Of a DNA stretch of 64,000 nt, positions 46,332 through 55,467 are shown one piece after another (positions within the stretch are counted from its first letter, which is position 1; each line of letters opens with the position of its first letter). The notes under the pieces were generated by a model. The model worked only from the letters and a program-made list of their open reading frames with translations. It ran no database searches and was not told where the DNA came from. The position numbers and the translations under genes are program-made. The stretch is from Fontibacillus phaseoli (GTDB lineage: Bacteria > Bacillota > Bacilli > Paenibacillales > Paenibacillaceae), in assembly GCF_003337355.1 (NCBI RefSeq), contig NZ_QPJW01000011.1, positions 1-64,000 of the forward strand, in the 5' to 3' direction.

Positions 46332-47360
46332 TTATTGAATCCCTTCCTGCACTTCCTTCAACATTTCCGGTACGGACAGCAATCCGCCGCCGGAAAGGTA
46401 CCAGTAGTTGGCGTCGAGGTAAACGATTTTGCCGTCTTTGTAGGCATTCGTCTTTTTCACGAGATCGTTCTCCACCAGCTTGGAGGCCGGTTCGGCCTGC
46501 TTGCCTTCTTCCGTTACGACAGCGTCACGGTCTACGACGAACAGGTAGTCGGGGTTCTTCTCGGCGACGAATTCAAAGGAGATGGAATCCCCGTGGGTAT
46601 CCGCCTTAATATTCTCGTCAACCGGCGCAACGCCGAAGACATCGTGAATGATGCCAAAGCGCGAGCCTGGGCCATATGCGCTGACTTTACCGCCGGTCGT
46701 CAAAATGACGAGGCCTTTTTTCCCGTTGGCGGAGACTTGGTCATTAAAGGCCTTGATCGAGTCGTTAATCGCCGTAAGCTCTTGCTCCGCTTCGGCTTCC
46801 TTGCCGAAGATCTCGCCGAGCGTCTTCACGTTTTCGGAGAAAGAGCCCATATAATTCGCGGTGTCCACGCCCATAAAGATCGTCGGGGCGATTTTGTTCA
46901 ATTCTTCATAAGCTTCGGACGAACGGCCCGAGATGAAGATAACGCCCGGATCCAGTGCGTTCAGCCCTTCAAAGTCCGGCTCGAACAACGTACCCGCATT
47001 TTTGTATTTGCTGTCTTCGTATTTCTTCAGATGGCCCGGCAAATTGCCTTGCGGTACAGCCGCAACTTCCACGCCCAGCTTGTCGAGCGTTTCCAGCACG
47101 CCATAGTCGAACACCACTACATTGCCAGGGTTTTTCTTCACTTTGGCTTCGCCCAGCTTATGCTTGATCGTAAGCTCTTCATCCTCAACAGGCGCGGCCG
47201 CCGCAGGTTGCGTCGTATTCGTGCTGCCCGTATTGGCACCGGCATTCTCATTGCCGCCATTGTTCCCGCCGTTACCGTTCTTGTTGTTGGTTCCGCAAGC
47301 GGCCAGTACAACGACCATCATCAGCGTAGTCAAGATCAGACCGATTTTTTTGTTTTTCAC
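46332..47360 (-). CDS. yclQ: siderophore-binding lipoprotein, YclQ/petrobactin type
   Basis: Substrate-binding lipoprotein of 342 aa with lipobox LAACG, an Asn/Gly-rich tether and a class III binding fold (VVVFDYGVLETLDKLGVEV, PDFEGLNALDPGVIFISGR, GDSISFEFVAEKNPDYLFVVDRD). Operon order yclN-O-P-Q equals the petrobactin-type importer of B. subtilis. It captures a ferric catecholate siderophore outside the membrane. The start is GTG 47360, near GGGAG. Its 3' end is duplicated at 40835-40942. Confidence 0.92.
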   Translation of the reverse strand: MKNKKIGLILTTLMMVVVLAACGTNNKNGNGGNNGGNENAGANTGSTNTTQPAAAAPVEDEELTIKHKLGEAKVKKNPGNVVVFDYGVLETLDKLGVEVAAVPQGNLPGHLKKYEDSKYKNAGTLFEPDFEGLNALDPGVIFISGRSSEAYEELNKIAPTIFMGVDTANYMGSFSENVKTLGEIFGKEAEAEQELTAINDSIKAFNDQVSANGKKGLVILTTGGKVSAYGPGSRFGIIHDVFGVAPVDENIKADTHGDSISFEFVAEKNPDYLFVVDRDAVVTEEGKQAEPASKLVENDLVKKTNAYKDGKIVYLDANYWYLSGGGLLSVPEMLKEVQEGIQ

Positions 47361-47386
47361 CGTAATTACACTCCCATTTCCTCTTA

Positions 47387-48145
47387 TTATTTGAAATACA
47401 CGCAAATTTTGTTGCCGCCGATCTCCTGGACCGGAATTTCCATATCGTAAACTTCGCGCAGCACGGACGGTTCGATAATTTCATCCGTCGTGCCTTCCTT
47501 AACCACCTTGCCGTCCTTCAGCGCTACAATATAATCGGAGTAGCAAGAGGCAAAATTGATATCGTGGATGACAAGCACTACCGTTTTGCCGAGCTCGTCG
47601 ACCAGTCTGCGCAACACCTTCATAATTTGCACCGAATGATTCATATCGAGGTTGTTGAGCGGCTCGTCGAGCAGCACGTACTCTGTGTTTTGCGCGATAA
47701 CCATGGCGATGAATGCCCGTTGCTTTTGACCCCCGCTGAGTTCGTCGAGAAATTTGTTTTGCATGGTTTCAAGGTGCATATAGCGGATCGCTTCGTCCAC
47801 ATGGGCTTCATCTTCCTTATTCAAGCGTCCCTGCGAATAGGGAAAACGCCCGAAGTTCACGAGATCCCGCACCGTCAATCGAATGTTGATATGGTTGGAC
47901 TGTTTGAGAATCGAGATTTTTTTGGCGAGTTCTCCGCTTTTCCATTGCCCGACCTCCCGGTCTTCAATCAGGACTTCGCCCTCGTCCTTAGCAATCAGCC
48001 TGCTGATCATGGATATCAATGTGCTCTTCCCCGCCCCGTTCGGTCCGATAAAGGAAGTGATCTTTCCTTTTGCGATCTCCAGCGAGACGTTGTCGACGAC
48101 CTTTTTGCCGCCGTATTGTTTGGAAACTCCTCTGACCTTTACCAC
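47387..48145 (-). CDS. yclP: siderophore importer ATPase
   Basis: FecE-type ATPase of 252 aa with Walker A GPNGAGKST, signature LSGGQKQ, Walker B EYVLLDEPLNNLD and switch VIHDINFA. It energises YclN/YclO. The start is GTG with AAGGAG upstream, overlapping yclO by 7 bp. Confidence 0.95.
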   Translation of the reverse strand: MVKVRGVSKQYGGKKVVDNVSLEIAKGKITSFIGPNGAGKSTLISMISRLIAKDEGEVLIEDREVGQWKSGELAKKISILKQSNHINIRLTVRDLVNFGRFPYSQGRLNKEDEAHVDEAIRYMHLETMQNKFLDELSGGQKQRAFIAMVIAQNTEYVLLDEPLNNLDMNHSVQIMKVLRRLVDELGKTVVLVIHDINFASCYSDYIVALKDGKVVKEGTTDEIIEPSVLREVYDMEIPVQEIGGNKICVYFK

Positions 48146-49089
48146 GATTTATTCTCCTTTAGCAGCAGATAGATGAAGTACACCCCGCCGATAAAGTTGA
48201 TGATGACGCTTAGCGAAGTGGAGAAGGTAAACACTTTCTCGACGAGCAACTGGCCTCCGGCAAGGGCGATAAAACTGACCAGGGAAGCGCCGAGGATCAA
48301 CGTTTTGTGACGATAGGTGTTCAGGAACTGATAAGACACATTGGCCACCAGCAGGCCGAGAAACGTTATCGGCCCGACCAGCGCGGTCGAAATTGAAATC
48401 AGGATCGCGACGACGATCAGCATCCGTTTGACGACATATTCATAGCTGATTCCCAGGTTGACCGCATGATCGCGGCCCAAAGAAAGCACATCCAAATACT
48501 TGGTGAATTTTGCAAAATAAAGTGCCACGAGCATGACGCCAACGAGCGACAGCCACAGCAGATCTGAATTGACATTGTTGAAGCTGGCGAACATTTTATC
48601 CTGGATGACCAGAAATTCATTCGGATCGATCAGTTTCTGCAGAAACGAAGTCACGCTCGAGAAAAAGGTTCCGAAAATGAGTCCGATCAGCAGCAGATGA
48701 TAAATGTTGCGCCCTTCCCTGCGAAACAGCATTCTATACAACAGCATGGCGAACACGACCATCAAACCGACCGCCAGAACAAAGCGCAAATTTTTGCTCA
48801 TCATGGTCAAGGCCGTTCCCCCGATCAGGAAAACGATCACCGTCTGGAGAAGCATATACAGCGAATCCAGGCCGATAATGCTCGGCGTCAGAATCCGGTT
48901 GTTCGTAATCGTCTGGAACACCACGGTCGAAAAGGCGATGGCAGTACCCGTGAGGAGGATGGCGATCAGTTTTTTGCCCCGTCTCGGCAGGATATAATCC
49001 CAGTGCCCTCCCGCATCAATCGTCATAAAGACAACGGCAAGCAGGACGGCGATGCCGGCAAGGGTCCATAGTTTGGCTTTATTGCTCAT
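48139..49089 (-). CDS. yclO: siderophore importer permease
   Basis: FecCD-family permease of 316 aa with about eight or nine TM segments and the family segments TGTAIAFSTVVFQTITNN and GPITFLGLLVANVSYQF. It forms a heterodimer with YclN in the cytoplasmic membrane. It overlaps yclN by 11 bp and yclP by 7 bp. Confidence 0.94.
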   Translation of the reverse strand: MSNKAKLWTLAGIAVLLAVVFMTIDAGGHWDYILPRRGKKLIAILLTGTAIAFSTVVFQTITNNRILTPSIIGLDSLYMLLQTVIVFLIGGTALTMMSKNLRFVLAVGLMVVFAMLLYRMLFRREGRNIYHLLLIGLIFGTFFSSVTSFLQKLIDPNEFLVIQDKMFASFNNVNSDLLWLSLVGVMLVALYFAKFTKYLDVLSLGRDHAVNLGISYEYVVKRMLIVVAILISISTALVGPITFLGLLVANVSYQFLNTYRHKTLILGASLVSFIALAGGQLLVEKVFTFSTSLSVIINFIGGVYFIYLLLKENKSW

Positions 49090-50044
49090 ATGTCTTTCTC
49101 CTCATCAGCAGATACAGGAAGATACCGCTTCCGACCACCCCGACGGTCAGTCCGATCGACACCTCGTAGGGATAGATGATCACCCGGCCCAGAATGTCGC
49201 AGGCCAGCACGAACACCGCGCCCAGCAAAGCCGTGTACGTCAAGTTTCCTTTCAGATTGTCGCCGCGGAATATCGTGACCAGATTGGGAATGATCAATCC
49301 GAGAAAAGGAATCGACCCGACCGTCAGCACGACGACCGAAGTAACGAGCGCCACCAGGCCCAGGCCGATGTTAACCACCTGCTTGTAGTTCAAACCGAGG
49401 TTGACGGAAAACTCCTCGCCCATGCCCGCGACGGTAAATTTATTGGCGTAAACGTAGGAAACAGCCACCAAAGGCACGCTGATAAACAGCAGCTCGTAAC
49501 GGCCCTGCATGATCATGGAGAAATCCCCATACAACCATGCGGACATACTCTGAATCAAATTGTATTTGTAAGCAAAAAAAGTAGTCGCCGAACTGACGAT
49601 TCCGCCGAACATCAACCCGACGAGCGGGATAAAGATCGTATCCTTGTACTTGACCCGGTTCAAGATTGCCATGAATATGTAGGTTCCGAGCAGTGCGAAT
49701 ACAAAGGCTACGGACATTTTGACGAGCGCCCCCGCCGAAGTGAACAGGAGCAGGGCCACCATAATGCCGAAGCTGGCGGAATCCATCGTGCCCGCCGTCG
49801 TAGGAGACACGAATTTGTTACGGGTCAGCTGCTGCATGATCAAACCGACGATACTCATACTGACTCCGGCAATAATAATGCTGACTAGCCGGGGAATCCG
49901 GCTGATCCACAGCAGTTCCCAGGCCTCCCCGCTTCCCGGTCCGAACAGGTCTAAGAGTGACATGCTCGAAGCTCCGATAAACAGGGATGTAATAGATAGT
50001 ACGATTAATAGAGCTATTAAAATGGTAAGTGTTTTCTTCTTCAT
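49079..50044 (-). CDS. yclN: siderophore importer permease, first gene of operon
   Basis: FecCD-family permease of 321 aa. IAGVSMSIVGLIMQQLTRNKFVSP and GSIPFLGLIIPNLVTIFRG are family signatures. It leads the yclNOPQ operon. A strong Fur box lies 78 bp upstream, so the operon should be induced under iron limitation. Confidence 0.94.
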   Translation of the reverse strand: MKKKTLTILIALLIVLSITSLFIGASSMSLLDLFGPGSGEAWELLWISRIPRLVSIIIAGVSMSIVGLIMQQLTRNKFVSPTTAGTMDSASFGIMVALLLFTSAGALVKMSVAFVFALLGTYIFMAILNRVKYKDTIFIPLVGLMFGGIVSSATTFFAYKYNLIQSMSAWLYGDFSMIMQGRYELLFISVPLVAVSYVYANKFTVAGMGEEFSVNLGLNYKQVVNIGLGLVALVTSVVVLTVGSIPFLGLIIPNLVTIFRGDNLKGNLTYTALLGAVFVLACDILGRVIIYPYEVSIGLTVGVVGSGIFLYLLMRRKTYEQ

Positions 50045-50121
50045 GTGATCGTCCTTACTTTGCTTCCTCTGGCCTGGAGGAAACCCAAGTGATTCGCTGC
50101 CGGCAGGACAGACGATTGACT

Positions 50122-50140
50122 AATAATGATATTCATTATC
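50122..50140 (-). promoter_or_regulatory. Fur box of the siderophore operon
   Basis: AATAATGATATTCATTATC matches the 19-bp Fur consensus GATAATGATAATCATTATC at 17 positions. Confidence 0.85.
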
Positions 50141-50284
50141 AATTAGCTAGAATTATACCGTGCCAATTTTCACACTGTCAACCGTTTTAAAATTTAAATT
50201 TCCCAGGATAACTCATTATTTATTGTTGAAACCCTATTGTACGAACATATGTTTTTGTATAAAATAAATTGGAGAATATTAGTA

Positions 50285-50495
50285 TGTGTTCAAAAAGTCG
50301 ACTATTCAGCACCGAGAAGGTTGGATGAAGGAGGGACTGAGGAGCGGAGCGTAGACAAAACCTACGTGAGCACCTTAAATGTTTCCGTGGGAAACATACT
50401 TCGAATGCACCATCTAGGCCCGCCTGAATTCAAGATTCGATGTAGGATAAGCAACCTGATGCCACTTCGTAATCAAAAGATGACTTTTTGACAAC
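50285..50495. mobile_element. MITE-like element with short terminal inverted repeats
   Basis: About 210 bp bounded by TCAAAAAGTC (50290-50299) and its exact complement GACTTTTTGA (50482-50491), with partial matching outside. The interior has no convincing gene; the 84-residue frame across it lacks a ribosome site. It contains short stem-like words (GTAGACAAAACCTACG; GTTTCCGTGGGAAAC). It fits a non-autonomous element or a structured repeat. No transposase is nearby. Confidence 0.6.
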
Positions 50496-50571
50496 CTCTT
50501 AGGAACGATCTATCATCGACGCTCCTAAACAGAATATACATAGTTGCATTATTTGGAAGGAGTGTCCCCCC

Positions 50572-52362
50572 TTGACTGAACAATCCGAAACGTCGAAAGG
50601 AAGTAATAAACGAAGGAGTAAGTCCCTGGGACATTACCGGGAAATGCTGAGCCGGTACGTATTCACGCAGCGGAAGCTCTTGATATGGCTGGCTGTCCTG
50701 CTGCTGTTGTCCATCGCTTTGCAGCTCGTAAATCCGCAGGTCATCCGCTTTTTCATCGATACGGCCCAAGGGGAAGGCAGTTTGAATGCGTTGTATTATG
50801 CAGCGGCGATCTTTATCGGCTTCTCGCTGATCCAGCAGGTGATCACCGTATGTGCGTCCTATTACAGTGAAAACCTGGGCTGGACAACGACCAATCGACT
50901 GCGGGCCGATCTGGTGGAACATTGCCTCTCGCTCGACATGTCGTTCCATAAATCCAATACCTCCGGGACGTTAATCGAACGGGTCGACGGGGACGTCAAC
51001 GCGCTCGCCAACTTCTTCTCCAGCTTTATGATCCACCTGCTAGGTAACATCCTGCTCATGCTAGGCATTATACTTCTATTATTTCGTGAAAATATTTGGA
51101 TCGGGACGGTTATGTCACTGTTCGTGGTAGGAGCCGTCTTTGTCATCCAGCGGATCCGCAAATTCACCGTCCCGATCTGGACGAAATGGCGGGCTCAGAA
51201 CGCCGAGCTGTACGGCTTCATCGGCGAGCATCTGGAAGGAACCGAAGATACCCGTGCCAACGGCGCTGCCGGTTATGTCATGAACCGCTTCTACGATTTG
51301 TCCCGGCGGATGCTGCCGGTGCGAATCCGGGCCTTCATGGGTTTCGGGATGATGTGGGGCACGACCATCCTCGTGTTTGCGCTCGGCAACGCCGCCGCCT
51401 TCATCGTCTGCGCCTGGCTCTGGAAACGCGGGGAACTGACGATCGGTTCCGTTTATCTTGTCTTCTACTATACCGAACTGCTGGCAAAGCCGATTGAAAA
51501 AATCCGCACCCAGCTTGAAGATCTGCAAAAAGCCGATGCCAGCCTCATTCGCGTTCTCGATCTGCTAGGTACGAAACCGAAGATCACCGATGGCCCGGGT
51601 GCGCTGCTTCCGTCAGGACCTTTGTCCGTGCGGTTTAACCGCTTGACGTTCGCTTACGAGGAAGATGGCGAGCCGACGCTGCGAGATTTGGATATAACCC
51701 TGAGACCGGGCCAAACGCTCGGGCTCCTGGGCAGAACCGGCAGCGGCAAATCGACGCTGGCCCGCCTGCTGCTGCGCTTCTATGATCCTCAAGAGGGCTC
51801 CATCGAGCTGTCCGGCGTTGATATTCGCAACTGTAAGCTGCATGAACTTCGCAGCGGGGTAGCGATGGTCACGCAAAATATCGAGATTATGGAAGGAACC
51901 GTCCGTGACAATCTCACTTTGTTCGATGACCGGATTGATGACGGGAAAATTCTGGCCGTCCTGAAGGAATTAGGGCTGGAAGAATGGTACGCCTCTCTGC
52001 CGGACGGGCTGGACAGCATTCTGTCCTCCGGCGGGGGAAGCCTGTCGGCAGGCGAAGCCCAGTTGCTCGCCTTTGCCCGGGTATTCTTGAGCGATCCGGG
52101 GCTGGTCATTCTGGATGAAGCCTCTTCCCGGCTTGATCCGCTGACCGAAAATCGGATCGAGGCGGCGATCAACCGCTTGTTGGAAGAGCGGACGTGCATC
52201 ATGATCGCCCACCGGCTCTCGACAGTACAGCGGGCCGATCAGATTTTGATCCTGGAGAGCGGCCGGATTGTGGAGAACGGTTCACGAGCGGCGCTCGCCG
52301 GCAATCCGGATTCCCGGTTCAGCCGGATGCTGGCCGTCGGACTTGAGGAGGTGCTGACATGA
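50572..52362 (+). CDS. ABC exporter half-transporter A
   Basis: Exporter half of 596 aa with a charged N-terminus, six TM segments (about 35-310) and an ATPase: Walker A GRTGSGKST, Walker B LVILDEASSRLD with catalytic Glu, switch IAHRLST. The signature is LSAGEAQ rather than LSGGQ. The start is TTG with AAGGAG upstream. It overlaps the second half by 4 bp. The pair should act as a heterodimer; substrate unknown. Confidence 0.92.
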   Translation: MTEQSETSKGSNKRRSKSLGHYREMLSRYVFTQRKLLIWLAVLLLLSIALQLVNPQVIRFFIDTAQGEGSLNALYYAAAIFIGFSLIQQVITVCASYYSENLGWTTTNRLRADLVEHCLSLDMSFHKSNTSGTLIERVDGDVNALANFFSSFMIHLLGNILLMLGIILLLFRENIWIGTVMSLFVVGAVFVIQRIRKFTVPIWTKWRAQNAELYGFIGEHLEGTEDTRANGAAGYVMNRFYDLSRRMLPVRIRAFMGFGMMWGTTILVFALGNAAAFIVCAWLWKRGELTIGSVYLVFYYTELLAKPIEKIRTQLEDLQKADASLIRVLDLLGTKPKITDGPGALLPSGPLSVRFNRLTFAYEEDGEPTLRDLDITLRPGQTLGLLGRTGSGKSTLARLLLRFYDPQEGSIELSGVDIRNCKLHELRSGVAMVTQNIEIMEGTVRDNLTLFDDRIDDGKILAVLKELGLEEWYASLPDGLDSILSSGGGSLSAGEAQLLAFARVFLSDPGLVILDEASSRLDPLTENRIEAAINRLLEERTCIMIAHRLSTVQRADQILILESGRIVENGSRAALAGNPDSRFSRMLAVGLEEVLT

Positions 52363-54242
52363 GTACAAGACATTTTTTCTGGAGGCTGCTCAGTTACCGG
52401 CCGGTCTTCTATTTTGCCAATCTGTTTGCGTGGATGATCATCCACATGGCTCCGCTGTTGGTGGGCCTGATTACCAAGGCCTTCTTCGACTACCTTGAGG
52501 GGAACTACGATTTCCCTTACGGCGTCTGGGGCATCGCCGCCCTGCTCGTCGCTGCCGCGCTGGGACGGATCGTGCTGATCGCCGGAGGATTCTGGACTGA
52601 TGCCAGCTACCGGTTTCGGATCAGCGCCCTGCTGCGGCGAAATATGCTGGCCCATGTCCTGAAGGAGCCCGGAGCCAAGGCCATTCCTTGCTCGCCGGGA
52701 GAAGCGATCAGCAACTTCCGGGACGACGTCGATCAATCGGAAGAGGCGATGAGCTGGTCGGTAGATATGTTCGGTCTGATCGGCTTCGTGATCGTATCCA
52801 GCTACATTTTGATTTCCATCGACGGGCAGATGACGTTCTTCGTCTTCGTCCCGTTGATTCTGGTCGTGACGGCTGCGCAAGTAGCCACGACGCGGATTCA
52901 GAAATACCGCGCGGCCAGCCGCGCCGCGACGGCCAAAGTCACCAGCTCGATCAGCGAGATGTTCTCCAATGTCCAGGCGATTCAGGTCGCCGGGGCCGAA
53001 TCTCGGATCGTGCGCCGTTTTGAACGGCTGAGCGACGCCCGCCGCGAATCGATGGTCAAAGACAAGCTGATTACCGAGGCGCTGTCCTCCGTGTTCACGA
53101 ATTCCGTGAATCTGGGCACCGGCCTGATACTCGTTCTCGCCGGCTACAAAATGCGCAGCGGCACCTTCTCGGTCGGCGACTTGTCCTTGTTCATTTATTA
53201 TTTGACCTTTGTTACCCAACTGATCTCCAATGTGGGGAACTTCATGACGTTCTATAAACAAATGGCCATCAGCTTCGGACGTTTGAAGGATATGCTCCAG
53301 GGTGCGCCGGCCTGGATTCTGACCGCGCCGGCCTACATCGGGCTCGGCAAGCGGCGGTGGGGCGAGGCGGCGGTCGCGGTCGCGGGGAACGTAGGCGGCG
53401 GGACTGCCGCAGCCGATGCCAAGAGCGCGAAAGCAGCGGCAAAAGCGGCACGCGAGTCTGGGCGCGCCGCTGAGGGGGCGGCGGAGTATCGAGCGGAGCC
53501 GCTGCAAGTCTTGGAGGTACGCGGGCTCACTTACCGCTACCCGGAAACGGGCCGGGGGATCCAGGACATCGATCTGCGGCTGGCCCGCGGATCGTTCACC
53601 GTGGTCACCGGCATGATCGGCTCCGGCAAGACGACGCTGTTGCGGGCACTGCTCGGCCTCTTGCCGGCCGAAGGCGGCGAGATCGCCTGGAACGGCCGGC
53701 GCGTCGAGGCGCCGGCGGACTTCTTCGTTCCGCCGCAGAGCGCTTATACGGCGCAGATTCCGCGCCTGTACAGCGACAAGCTGCGGAACAACATCCTGCT
53801 CGGGCTGCCGGACGACGGCGGCAGCCTGGAGCAGGCGCTGCACGCCGCCGTCATGGAAGACGACGTGGCGCAGCTCCAGCACGGCCTCGACACGATGGTC
53901 GGGCCGCGCGGGGTCAAGCTCTCCGGCGGCCAGGTCCAGCGGACCGCGGCCGCCCGGATGCTCGTGCGCGACGCACAGCTCTACGTGTTCGACGACCTGT
54001 CGAGCGCGCTCGACGTCGAAACCGAACGCAAGCTGTGGGAGCGGCTGTTCCGCGACAGGGGCGAGGCCACCTGCCTCGTCGTGTCGCACCGCAAGGCCGC
54101 GCTCTCGCACGCGGACCATATCATCGTGCTGAAAGACGGCACGATTGAAGCCGAGGGCACGGCGGAGCAATTGCTCGCCGTGAGCGATAGCTTCCGCCAG
54201 CTCTGGCATGGCGAAGAAAGGCCGGCTTCAGGTCCGGCCTAA
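52359..54242 (+). CDS. ABC exporter half-transporter B with Ala-rich linker
   Basis: Half-transporter of 627 aa with six TM segments (about 15-310) and an ATPase (Walker A GMIGSGKTT, signature LSGGQVQ). Walker B is YVFDDLSSALD, with Asp for the catalytic Glu, while the switch His remains (SHRKAAL). Between the domains lies an Ala/Gly/Lys-rich insertion (about 335-380) absent from usual exporters. From about 53340 the DNA is clearly more GC-rich than the first part of the gene. One ATP site of the heterodimer would be degenerate. Confidence 0.9.
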   Translation: MSTRHFFWRLLSYRPVFYFANLFAWMIIHMAPLLVGLITKAFFDYLEGNYDFPYGVWGIAALLVAAALGRIVLIAGGFWTDASYRFRISALLRRNMLAHVLKEPGAKAIPCSPGEAISNFRDDVDQSEEAMSWSVDMFGLIGFVIVSSYILISIDGQMTFFVFVPLILVVTAAQVATTRIQKYRAASRAATAKVTSSISEMFSNVQAIQVAGAESRIVRRFERLSDARRESMVKDKLITEALSSVFTNSVNLGTGLILVLAGYKMRSGTFSVGDLSLFIYYLTFVTQLISNVGNFMTFYKQMAISFGRLKDMLQGAPAWILTAPAYIGLGKRRWGEAAVAVAGNVGGGTAAADAKSAKAAAKAARESGRAAEGAAEYRAEPLQVLEVRGLTYRYPETGRGIQDIDLRLARGSFTVVTGMIGSGKTTLLRALLGLLPAEGGEIAWNGRRVEAPADFFVPPQSAYTAQIPRLYSDKLRNNILLGLPDDGGSLEQALHAAVMEDDVAQLQHGLDTMVGPRGVKLSGGQVQRTAAARMLVRDAQLYVFDDLSSALDVETERKLWERLFRDRGEATCLVVSHRKAALSHADHIIVLKDGTIEAEGTAEQLLAVSDSFRQLWHGEERPASGPA

Positions 54243-54410
54243 CGGATCTAAAGCAGAGCCTGAAGAATGGCCCCTAATCTGGGGCTGAATCATATCCTGC
54301 TTCCTCAAGAAAAGCTTGGAGCAGGGTCGGGCTTGAACAAATCATTTTCATTCCTATATGATGAATGCCTTGACTGGCAGACAAACAAAACAAATCCATA
54401 TAACGCGAAA

Positions 54411-54594
54411 AGATGCAAAAATGCAGTAATTCAGGTGTGATCTTCGAGACGGAGACCTAATTACTGCAAAAGTGCATCTTTTTTGCTGAGGTTCCGGCGA
54501 TATAGCTGAATATTGGTGAAAATAATGTACTTTTACATCAATAACGTAATCTTTGTCCTAGATATGAACAAATTGATGTACTTTTACATTAATC
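54411..54594. repeat. four-palindrome element, family A copy 3
   Basis: Units are centred at about 54419.5, 54470.5, 54531.5 and 54582.5, steps of 51, 61 and 51. Units 1 and 2 use arms of the TGCA kind with loops AAAA and AAAG; units 3 and 4 use ATGTA/TACAT with loop CTTT. A degenerate tail (GGTGAGCAGTG-like words) follows at 54640-54700. The rest of 54243-54929 shows no gene. Confidence 0.82.
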
Positions 54595-54929
54595 AGGGTT
54601 GTACGCATACAAACATACCGTTAGAGTACTTAACTGGCGCAGTGTTATGGTGAGCAGTGCAGTATCAAGGTGAGCGGTGTCACGACGAGCAGTTTACCAA
54701 ACTATTTTTCCCGTACACGGTGTTGTCGAGAAAAAGCTTTACGCAAAAGGCTACTGCATAATTGGTTGCTGCCGAGAAGCTGCCTAGATCTGGTGATACT
54801 TAGGCAGGCTGCCGCTGCCGCCGGACCCGCATCCTAAGGACGGCTGCGCATTATCCCGGGATGAAACCCTGCCGAATGTGGCATAGTAAAACAGCGAGAA
54901 GCGCATCGAGCTTGCAAAGGAGGATCTTA

Positions 54930-55058
54930 ATGGAGAATTTGCATGAGTTCGTCGAGAAAATTCACGACAAGCAGGAGAAGGACGAACGCAACCGAAAGCA
55001 GGGCAAAGGATCGCCTTCCGACCGCCTTCCGACAAAACAGCACGGGACCAAGAGCTAG
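54930..55058 (+). CDS. small hydrophilic protein, DUF4023-like
   Basis: Protein of 42 aa beginning MENLHEFVEKIHDKQEKDE and ending in PTKQHGTKS, highly charged and without hydrophobic segments. The pattern resembles the small DUF4023 proteins of Bacilli. AAAGGAGG lies six bases before the ATG. Function unknown. A terminator follows. Confidence 0.7.
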   Translation: MENLHEFVEKIHDKQEKDERNRKQGKGSPSDRLPTKQHGTKS

Positions 55059-55106
55059 GGACGAAATCCCGACTTGAACGAAATGGCGTTGCTGCCAAAA
55101 CGACAG

Positions 55107-55145
55107 GAGCCGCCCCCGAATTAAGCCGGGCAGGCGGCTTTCTGT
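55107..55145 (+). terminator. terminator after the DUF4023-like gene
   Basis: AGCCGCC and GGCGGCT enclose an inner CCCG/CGGG stem, followed by TTCTGTTTG. Confidence 0.65.
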
Positions 55146-55168
55146 TTGCTGTTAGCCAGGATCATCCG

Positions 55169-55354
55169 TTAGTGATCATAAAGATCCCTTCCGGAGATGT
55201 ATTCATTGGGCACGTCGCTTCCCGGGGAAGGATTGTTCTTAATTTGACTCAGCCGTCCGGCACGGCCTTCCCCGCCGTTGCCTGTGGCGGCATTTTGTCC
55301 GTTGCTGCTTCCGTTTCCGACACGCCGGTTATGCTTTTCGCGCTTGCTCGTCAT
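55169..55354 (-). CDS. small Asn/Gly-rich hydrophilic protein
   Basis: Protein of 61 aa starting MTSKREKHNRRVGNGSS and ending SDVPNEYISGRDLYDH. It has no hydrophobic core and looks disordered. GGGAGGG seven bases before the ATG supports translation. A spore-associated role would fit the composition but is a guess. Confidence 0.6.
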   Translation of the reverse strand: MTSKREKHNRRVGNGSSNGQNAATGNGGEGRAGRLSQIKNNPSPGSDVPNEYISGRDLYDH

Positions 55355-55467
55355 GGTGGAACCCTCCCGATGTCTACTGTGCTGTGCTGTCCCCATCCGG
55401 ATTCAGCTTGATCCTAGCCTTTGACGGAGAGAACGATTTTATTCTTACGGATAACGGCGCGCTGTGG

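Noticed and set aside
50237..50491. 84-residue plus-strand frame
   Set aside because: It spans the MITE-like element and lacks a ribosome site.
52239..54209. 656-residue open frame on the minus strand
   Set aside because: It is antisense to a GC-rich ABC exporter gene with all family motifs; long antisense frames are expected in such sequence and the translation is rich in Arg/His with no domain.
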